A stretch of 7,368 bases of DNA from positions 1-7,368 of the forward strand of contig CALCCV010000416.1 of the NCBI GenBank assembly GCA_937900305.1, in the 5' to 3' direction. Within the stretch, counting starts at the first letter, position 1. Each line of letters begins with the position of its first letter. Below, one piece after another: positions 1-4,228 of this stretch. The DNA is from an uncultured Pseudobdellovibrionaceae bacterium (GTDB lineage Bacteria > Bdellovibrionota > Bdellovibrionia > Bdellovibrionales > Bdellovibrionaceae). Position numbers and translations under genes: made by a program. The notes under the pieces were generated by a model. The model worked only from the letters and a program-made list of their open reading frames with translations, was not told where the DNA came from and ran no database searches.

Positions 1-2
1 AT

Positions 3-629
3 CGCAAGACCGTGGAGCGAAAAATTCTATTTCTCGCTCGAATGGCCAAGTTTCGTTTTGACGCCAGAAATTTACAGTCTGCCAAAGCAGCAGAGATTCA
101 GTTCGACGACATGGAAACTCTGGAGCACACGAAATGCAAACCGCTCTCCATCACTGTTGCAGTTGAAGCCTCGACTCGGCGGATCTTGAGCTTCAAGGTG
201 TCACGAATGCCGGCAAAAGGAACCCTGGCGGCCATTTCTCGAAAGAAATATGGCCCCCGCAAAGACGAACGGGGTCCCGCCAGACGCGCTCTCCTAGAAG
301 ATATGCAGAGACTGGTGGAAGAAAACGCAGTCATTAAATCCGATAAAAACCCGCACTACCCACCCGATGTGAGAGCCGCATTTCCGAAGGCGAAACACCT
401 GACTTACAAAGGCCGCAAGGCCGCAGTAACAGGACAAGGGGAGTTAAAGGTGGGAGGAAAAGATCCCATCTTCAGTCTCAACCACACGTGCGCGATGTTC
501 CGAGACAACCTCAAACGACTGCATCGAAAGAATTGGTGTACAACCAAGCGGCCCAGAATCTTAACCGCAATCCTTCAGATCTATGCCGAATATCACAACA
601 GCTATGTGATATTAAATCCAGCGCGCTAA
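3..629 (+). CDS. IS1-like DDE transposase, N-terminus beyond window edge
   Basis: The reading frame is open to the left edge (codons run from base 3), and the first start-like codon (GTG at 12) is probably internal, so this is the C-terminal 200 or so residues of a transposase. Counting from that GTG, a first acidic cluster lies at residues 32-35 (FDDMETLEHTKCKP). A second acidic position is D111 in SDKNPHYP. A basic C-terminal block, LNHTCAMFRDNLKRL at 156-170 followed by HRKNWCTTKRP, resembles the end of IS1-type transposases. Where DDE enzymes carry the third acid, the sequence shows N157 next to H158, as I recall for some relatives of this group. The usual role would be cut-and-paste or copy-paste transposition. 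No right inverted repeat or target duplication was found, because the left end is missing. Family-level confidence is moderate; activity is unknown. Confidence 0.72.
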   Translation, partial: RKTVERKILFLARMAKFRFDARNLQSAKAAEIQFDDMETLEHTKCKPLSITVAVEASTRRILSFKVSRMPAKGTLAAISRKKYGPRKDERGPARRALLEDMQRLVEENAVIKSDKNPHYPPDVRAAFPKAKHLTYKGRKAAVTGQGELKVGGKDPIFSLNHTCAMFRDNLKRLHRKNWCTTKRPRILTAILQIYAEYHNSYVILNPAR

Positions 630-752
630 AAACCAGACCCATTCAAACAATAAATCAAAACCATCATCGAATATGGACCCAACCAAATCCCAAAACCGAT
701 CTCAAGGTATCAACAGGAAAATGTTCCATGTAGTTTAAATAGACACTGGCGT

Positions 753-783
753 CGGGACGGGTCTAAATCCGAAACACGTCCCG
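753..783. repeat. Hairpin between transposase and BON gene (7-bp arms)
   Basis: CGGGACG at 753-759 is matched perfectly by CGTCCCG at 777-783 across a 17-base loop. It lies between two convergent genes, 30 bases beyond the BON stop. It could end minus-strand transcription, but no T-run follows the stem on either strand, so it is not a classical Rho-independent terminator. Confidence 0.4.
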
Positions 784-812
784 GAGTTGGAGCAACAATC
801 AAGTCGTCCAGT

Positions 813-1811
813 TTAATGTTTACTCGAGATCCCGCTCTTCTGCGCTTTCTCAGACTTCGACTCGGTCTGCGTTCCGAAGGCCGTAGAATTGGCGCGGAGT
901 TCATTTCTGACGTCGCGAACTCCAGGCAGGTGTTCGATGGCTTCTTCTGCCATTCGTTTCATGCGGCGATCTTCGACGGAGCCCGTGAGAGTGACGACAC
1001 CATCGGCAACGGCGATTTCGATTTCGCTGGCGTCAATGTGGGAATCATGTTCGAGGCATTCGCACACTCGCTCTTTGATACTTTCGTCAGAGCGTTTCCA
1101 GCCTTTAGGTCCTTTTCCGGAGTGGGTGCCTTCGTAGTTTTGCATTTGTTCGCGCTCCATGAAATTTGGACCGCCATCTAGCCGGCTGGCACTGTAGCCT
1201 CCGCCGCGCTGACTTCCTAATGAAAAAGAATCTGAATTTGTGTTTCTTGATGATCGATCGTTCCAAGGTTGAAACTCTGACGACCGCTGTGAGCGAGTGT
1301 CGTAAGAACCGAAGTCAGTATCGCGAGAATTGTTGCGCGAACTTTGATAGCCATCTTGTTGTTGCCCGCGGTGCCAATCTTGCTGGCCCTGATAATTGTC
1401 GCGCTGATAGCTGTCGCGTTGCCCTTGATAAGTCCCGGCTTCGCGATAACTGCCGCCTTGATAGCCGCTGCGATAGTTGCGCTCGGTGTTTGAATCTTGT
1501 GATTGCGGGCGGCGCTGCGAATCGCTTTCAGAATTCCACCGGAAAGAGCCGCTGCCGTAGGCATTGTCGAATTCGTTCATGCCACGACCCGAGCCAAAAC
1601 TTTGGCCGCGAGAATCGTAATCACGTTCTGAAAAACGCTCGGCGTAGTCACCTTGTGAATAGCCCTCACTACCAACCCGTGCATTTGGTGTTGGGTACGG
1701 GGACATTTGCGATTGCATGGCCTGGGATTGGTTGCCGCGAAAACCTTGTCCCTGACTCGATCCCTGTCCTGGACCTTGCTGCTGCTGGGTGGATTGTCGA
1801 TGGTTTGCCAT
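813..1811 (-). CDS. BON-domain protein with long disordered N-terminal region
   Basis: This is a 332-residue protein in two parts. Residues 1-240 are low complexity, rich in Gln, Ser, Gly, Arg, Tyr, Asp and Asn, with recurring YQG, YQGQ, SYQR and DNYQ units. They have almost no aliphatic residues and no signal peptide or membrane segment. Residues 241-307 form a BON domain: an amphipathic start (SDESIKERVCECLEHD), the strand block IEIAVADGVVTLTGSVEDRR, and the closing helix and strand ending LPGVRDVRNEL. BON domains are known from periplasmic or lipid-associated proteins such as OsmY, but without an export signal this one looks cytoplasmic. A 25-residue polar tail follows. The start is supported by AAAGGA seven bases upstream. 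The disordered composition is prion-like. Function is unknown; stress response or nucleic-acid and surface binding are guesses. Confidence 0.87.
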   Translation of the reverse strand: MANHRQSTQQQQGPGQGSSQGQGFRGNQSQAMQSQMSPYPTPNARVGSEGYSQGDYAERFSERDYDSRGQSFGSGRGMNEFDNAYGSGSFRWNSESDSQRRPQSQDSNTERNYRSGYQGGSYREAGTYQGQRDSYQRDNYQGQQDWHRGQQQDGYQSSRNNSRDTDFGSYDTRSQRSSEFQPWNDRSSRNTNSDSFSLGSQRGGGYSASRLDGGPNFMEREQMQNYEGTHSGKGPKGWKRSDESIKERVCECLEHDSHIDASEIEIAVADGVVTLTGSVEDRRMKRMAEEAIEHLPGVRDVRNELRANSTAFGTQTESKSEKAQKSGISSKH

Positions 1812-1818
1812 AGTTACG

Positions 1819-1824
1819 TCCTTT
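1819..1824 (-). promoter_or_regulatory. Ribosome binding site of the BON gene
   Basis: AAAGGA on the minus strand lies seven bases before the ATG at 1811-1809. It is the best Shine-Dalgarno match nearby and fixes the start codon. Confidence 0.65.
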
Positions 1825-1908
1825 CTCTGTGAAAATCCTTTCCGAAGATTTCAGTAAGATTTGATTGAGGATTCAAAGCCGAACTTAAAGCTCGCGTAAA
1901 AATTCTAT

Positions 1909-1938
1909 TTTAGAAAATGGAAACGGAAAAATTGTCAA
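1909..1938 (-). promoter_or_regulatory. Candidate promoter for the BON gene
   Basis: A perfect TTGACA (-35 type) lies on the minus strand at 1938-1933. About 16-18 bases further on are only weak -10 candidates (TTTCTA, TTCTAA or TCTAAA at 1916-1909). A better TAAAAT at 1912-1907 has a spacer of 20. The leader to the ATG would be roughly 95 bases. The -35 is convincing; the -10 is not. Confidence 0.35.
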
Positions 1939-1981
1939 AAGTGGATCCTCAGCTTGTGATTCGACATTGGCAAAAGCGTCT

Positions 1982-2005
1982 AAGGTGAGGAAAGCTTGTC
2001 ACCTT
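1982..2005. repeat. Hairpin 1 of intergenic cluster
   Basis: AAGGTGA (1982-1988) pairs perfectly with TCACCTT (1999-2005) over a 10-base loop. The left arm contains the stop codon of the 23-codon mini-ORF that starts at 1917. Confidence 0.5.
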
Positions 2006-2013
2006 GAACGGCG

Positions 2014-2053
2014 AAGTTGGTACTTTCTGTACTGCGGATAGAAATACCAGCTT
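2014..2053. repeat. Hairpin 2 of intergenic cluster, long imperfect stem
   Basis: TGGTA at 2018-2022 plus TTTCT at 2024-2028 (one bulged C at 2023) pair with AGAAATACCA at 2040-2049. The stem continues outward through a T-G wobble to AAG (2014-2016) and CTT (2051-2053). That gives about 14 pairs around an 11-base loop, the longest stem in the gap. Confidence 0.5.
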
Positions 2054-2076
2054 AGGACGCAGGCAGCTAGCAGGTT

Positions 2077-2092
2077 CCGGCTATAGTGCCGG
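2077..2092. repeat. Hairpin 3 of intergenic cluster
   Basis: CCGGC (2077-2081) and GCCGG (2088-2092) flank a six-base loop. It is a short GC-rich stem 24 bases after hairpin 2, with no T-run behind it. Confidence 0.4.
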
Positions 2093-2246
2093 CGGTTGAG
2101 GGAAGATTAAATATAATATCACTTATAAGGTAAAGGTCCAATGACAAGGCAAGCACTAGGGGCGTGAGCGCGAAGAGCGAATGATTGTCGTAGGTCCATA
2201 CGTGTTTTAAGGCAAGGGTCCAGGACCAATGGTGGCAAATCTCATT

Positions 2247-2267
2247 TGTCTAAATTGTAACTAGACA
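2247..2267. promoter_or_regulatory. Upstream dyad before the VOC promoter
   Basis: TGTCTA (2247-2252) and TAGACA (2262-2267) form a perfect 6-bp dyad with a nine-base spacer. It ends 12 bases before the -35-like TTGACG of the VOC gene, a position suited to a regulator site. Six-base arms occur often by chance. Confidence 0.25.
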
Positions 2268-2279
2268 GACTCACTTCAC

Positions 2280-2309
2280 TTGACGAAACATACCGTTTAG
2301 TATGTTAAT
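2280..2309 (+). promoter_or_regulatory. Candidate promoter of the VOC gene
   Basis: TTGACG at 2280-2285 matches the -35 consensus at five of six positions. Weak -10 options are TATGTT (2301-2306, spacer 15) and GTTAAT (2304-2309, spacer 18). The operator-like dyad at 2287-2306 fills the space between the two elements. Confidence 0.45.
2287..2306. promoter_or_regulatory. Operator-like perfect inverted repeat, TetR-type style
   Basis: AACATACCGTTTAGTATGTT has 7-bp arms (AACATAC, GTATGTT) and a six-base spacer. It sits inside the promoter spacer, where a bound dimer would block RNA polymerase. Arm length and geometry fit TetR-family operators, but no regulator gene is present in the window, so the family is inferred. 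Confidence 0.5.
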
Positions 2310-2321
2310 GATTTAAACAAC

Positions 2322-2327
2322 AGGAGG
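2322..2327 (+). promoter_or_regulatory. Ribosome binding site of the VOC gene
   Basis: AGGAGG, four bases before the ATG at 2332, is a consensus Shine-Dalgarno and fixes the start. It is the strongest in the window. Confidence 0.8.
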
Positions 2328-2331
2328 TTTT

Positions 2332-2829
2332 ATGAATTCACGACCATTCACTCTTTGTCTTTGGTTTGATAAGGAGGCCGAGGAGGCAGCTCGTTTTTAT
2401 ACTTCGATTTTTAAGGACGGAAAAATCGGGAAAATCAGCTATTATGGTAAAGAGGGCTTTGAGTTTCATCAACAGCCTGAAGGTAAAGTGATGACTGTAG
2501 ATTTCGAAATCAATGGTCAAAAATTCCAAGCTCTAAACGGAGGCCCGATCTTCCAGTTTAACGAATCTATTTCAATCGTCATCACTTGTGACACACAAAT
2601 GGAAATCGATACGTATTGGGAAAAGCTAACGGCGCAAGGCGGAAGCGAAGTTCAATGTGGATGGCTAAAAGACAAATTCGGAGTCAGTTGGCAGATCGTG
2701 CCCGCCGCCTTTCATGAAATGATTAACAGCGCCGACAAGGCCAAATCTAGCCGAGCTATGCAAGCCATGTTTACAATGAAAAAGTTTGATATCAATGCGC
2801 TCAATCGAGCTTACCAAGGTCCTAACTGA
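2332..2829 (+). CDS. PhnB-like VOC-family protein (3-dmu-9_3-mt fold)
   Basis: This is a 165-residue cytoplasmic protein of the vicinal-oxygen-chelate superfamily, PhnB / '3-demethylubiquinone-9 3-methyltransferase-like' group. It is close to the normal full length. The first half-module starts CLWFDKEAEEAARFYTSIF (residues 9-27). It is followed by VMTVDFEINGQKFQALNGG (53-71) and the family hallmark FQFNESISIVI (74-84). The second carries CDTQMEIDTYWEKL (86-99), GG(S/E)..QCGWLKDKFGVSWQIVP (103-124) and the usual C-terminal helix MQAMFTMKKFDI. Family members are mostly uncharacterised; the methyltransferase name in databases is historical and should not be taken as activity. The gene appears single, with its own promoter and an operator-like dyad, which suggests induction by a small molecule. 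Confidence 0.93.
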   Translation: MNSRPFTLCLWFDKEAEEAARFYTSIFKDGKIGKISYYGKEGFEFHQQPEGKVMTVDFEINGQKFQALNGGPIFQFNESISIVITCDTQMEIDTYWEKLTAQGGSEVQCGWLKDKFGVSWQIVPAAFHEMINSADKAKSSRAMQAMFTMKKFDINALNRAYQGPN

Positions 2830-2837
2830 CATGATGA

Positions 2838-2867
2838 GTTCGGAGGTCTCTTGGCGCGCCTCCGAAC
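2838..2867 (+). terminator. Strong hairpin just after the VOC stop codon
   Basis: GTTCGGAGG (2838-2846) pairs perfectly with CCTCCGAAC (2859-2867) around a 12-base loop, nine bases after the stop codon. Position and stability suit a transcript end. However, no T-run follows, so it may protect the 3' end or act with Rho instead. Confidence 0.5.
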
Positions 2868-2881
2868 AGTGTCCGAACAGT
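2861..2881. repeat. 10-bp tandem repeat, TCCGAACAGT twice
   Basis: TCCGAACAGT occurs at 2861-2870 and again at 2872-2881, separated by one G. The first copy includes the right arm of the hairpin, so either copy could supply part of that arm. It looks like a small local duplication. Confidence 0.55.
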
Positions 2882-3086
2882 CATTGATGTTCACGATCAA
2901 ATTCAATCACAAGAGGCCTTGCTGGTTGTCACCTTCGCAGTTTTTCGGCTTCGCCGTGAACACAGATTTGCACATTAACAGCGTCCTCGCTTAAAACACA
3001 GTCTTACATATTATTTTTCGTTTTCTATTTAAGATCCCGTCGAGTTAAAATTATCGTTGAATTAGATTTGACCAGATCGGAAATAG

Positions 3087-3674
3087 ATGACGAAAGTCGG
3101 TAAAATGATTGCGGAACAGCTTCACGCAAAAATCAGATCCTGCATTCAGGTTTTGCAGCGGCATACGGATCGGGTTTGGTTTCCTCCTCTCATTGGACTT
3201 TTAGCAGCTATTGATAATCTTGTTGTCGTGATTCCAAATGATGGAATTTTGATTTCGAGTTCCATGCTGTTTCCTAAACGATGGTTCGTATTCGCCTTGA
3301 GTATCACAATCGGTTCCACGCTTGGTGCACTCGGGCTGGCGGCTCTAGTTGAACTGCAAGGACTGCCTCGGATTCTGGAGCTGTATCCTGGCCTCAGCGA
3401 AACTAAATCGTGGGCACTGTCGATGGAGTTTTTCGAAAAATACGGATTGCTTTTGGTGTTTGCCGTGGCCCTGACGCCGTTGATGCAGCAGCCAGCGGTT
3501 ATTCTTGCCAGTCTTGCCAATACTCCACTGATCGAGCTGGCGACGGTTATCTTTATTGGAAGATTCATCAAATATTTGATCATGGCTTATTTGGGATCCC
3601 ACGCACCGAAAATGCTTATGAAAATGTGGGGCTTAAAAAGTGAACTGAAAGATGTCGGAATTAAGCTCAAATGA
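3087..3674 (+). CDS. VTT-domain (DedA/YqaA-like) inner-membrane protein
   Basis: This is a 195-residue membrane protein. After a basic amphipathic N-terminus (1-30) come a hydrophobic stretch at about 34-61 (PPLIGLLAAIDNLVVVIPNDG), a second at 67-90 (WFVFALSITIGSTLGALGL), a third at 119-147 (YGLLLVFAVALTPLMQQPAV), and a fourth at 148-170 ending in GRFIKYLIMAYLGSHAP. The G-rich helix, the ALTP turn with following Pro and Ala, and the GRF..Y motif are typical of the VTT/SNARE-associated (DedA, YqaA) domain. Relatives act in phospholipid flipping and membrane homeostasis. No strong ribosome binding site precedes ATG 3087; ATG 3105 is an alternative. It stands alone, with no same-strand partner. 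Confidence 0.82.
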   Translation: MTKVGKMIAEQLHAKIRSCIQVLQRHTDRVWFPPLIGLLAAIDNLVVVIPNDGILISSSMLFPKRWFVFALSITIGSTLGALGLAALVELQGLPRILELYPGLSETKSWALSMEFFEKYGLLLVFAVALTPLMQQPAVILASLANTPLIELATVIFIGRFIKYLIMAYLGSHAPKMLMKMWGLKSELKDVGIKLK

Positions 3675-3729
3675 GCAAATAAAAACACAAAGTGTTGCCT
3701 ATGCCTATCAGAAAATCCGTCGAGTGGAA

Positions 3730-3751
3730 CACTAACGTCGACACGTTAGTG
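3730..3751. repeat. Perfect palindrome between convergent genes (9-bp arms)
   Basis: CACTAACGT (3730-3738) and ACGTTAGTG (3743-3751) flank CGAC. It lies between the 3' ends of the VTT gene and the methyltransferase remnant, so it could end transcription from both sides. No T-run follows on either strand, and the compact dyad would also fit a protein-binding site. Confidence 0.5.
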
Positions 3752-3761
3752 CTCCCGGTCT

Positions 3762-4145
3762 TCAGCAGCAAGAGCCGACTTCGCTCGCAGGCGTCATGCC
3801 AAATTTTTGCATGTGGTAAGGAAGATTTCGATTTGCGACTTCGAGCTGTTCGTCGGTCATGTCGATGCCGATCACTTTACCCATGGCGCCTACGAGTTTC
3901 GAGAGGATAAAGCAGTCTCGCCCAGTTCCACTTCCTAAATCGAGTGCGGTTTTCCCTTCTAACAAAGAAGGAATCGGGGATCCGCAACCGTAGAACTGAT
4001 CTTTCACTTCTTCACTGACGTCTCGAAGAATTTCGCGCAGGTGTAGCGGCATGCTATCCATCGTGCAGCAGGCTTTGTAAGATCTGATAGTGAAGTGATT
4101 GGCCAGAGAGTAGGGCGACCCTTTGGCGCGAGTTCGAGCATTTGA
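3762..4145 (-). pseudogene. arsM: Remnant of ArsM-type arsenite S-adenosylmethionine methyltransferase
   Basis: The frame is open from 4145 to the stop at 3762. The only ATG, at 4061, lies inside the homologous part (ACCT just before it belongs to the family), and no start codon exists further up. Counting from that ATG, FYGCG is at 23-27 with the conserved Cys26. PIPSLLEGK is at 29-37, the S-adenosylmethionine loop LDLGSGTGRDC at 40-50, and GKVIGIDMTDEQLEVAN follows. These fit arsenite methyltransferases, which methylate As(III). Homology stops after YHMQKFG, about residue 87, and the frame ends ASEVGSCC. The second half, with the two other arsenic-binding cysteines and the rest of the fold, is missing. 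A full enzyme is well over twice as long, so this is a fragment. The Cys-Cys end might be a remnant of the Cys-rich ArsM tail joined by an internal deletion. Confidence 0.72.
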
Positions 4146-4228
4146 TTAAAATCACAATCGAAGATTTCGCCCTTCCAGCTCACAGAGACTAGTCGGACTG
4201 AGCCGACAATAGAGCGAACTATTGGCAT
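4085..4228 (-). pseudogene. arsS: Remnant of ArsS-type radical SAM protein (DUF3641 segment)
   Basis: In a frame different from the methyltransferase fragment, bases 4228 to about 4100 read VRLVSVSWKGEIFDCDFNQM followed by LELAPKG. The pattern LxSVxWxGxxxDCDFNQML is the signature of the C-terminal DUF3641 region of ArsS, the arsenosugar-biosynthesis radical SAM protein. Everything upstream, including the CxxxCxxC iron-sulfur domain, is absent. The terminal Cys-rich end (CYGCTAG type) is lost where the frame runs into the arsM-like segment. The ORF's ATG at 4228 overlaps the stop of the haloperoxidase-like gene and has no ribosome binding site. This is about 40-50 residues of a roughly 330-residue protein, so non-functional. 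Identification rests on my motif memory; the right boundary is approximate. Confidence 0.62.

Larger units (their letters stand above)
1812..2331. other. 520-base gene-free region with dense secondary structure
   Basis: This gap separates the divergent BON and VOC genes. I see no protein-coding frame of useful length, no tRNA and no known riboswitch. It holds the BON leader and promoter on the left, a 23-codon mini-ORF (1917-1988, plus strand, METEKLSKVDPQ..., no clear ribosome binding site), three hairpins at 1982-2092, and an AT-rich patch at 2105-2130. GGTCCA occurs three times in 2130-2222, the last within the odd palindrome GGTCCAGGACC. Two operator-like dyads lie just before the VOC gene. 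A short untranslated RNA is possible but unproven. Confidence 0.5.

Noticed and set aside
1166..1813. Long plus-strand frame of 215 codons opposite the BON gene
   Set aside because: It is a shadow of the repetitive Q/S/R-rich coding strand: its product is Arg/Cys-rich without any domain, it has no ribosome binding site, and the minus-strand frame has a BON domain and a good start.
2141..2167. Eight-codon ORF (MTRQALGA) after AAAGG
   Set aside because: Too short to support; the spacing to AAAGG is suitable but such mini-ORFs are expected by chance.
2946..2956. CGGC-TTC-GCCG hairpin in the VOC-VTT gap as a terminator
   Set aside because: A four-base stem after a T-run rather than before one; too short to call.
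3692..3910. Plus-strand frame of 72 codons opposite the arsM remnant
   Set aside because: The opposite strand holds clear methyltransferase motifs; this product is Arg/Ser/Cys-rich with no motif.
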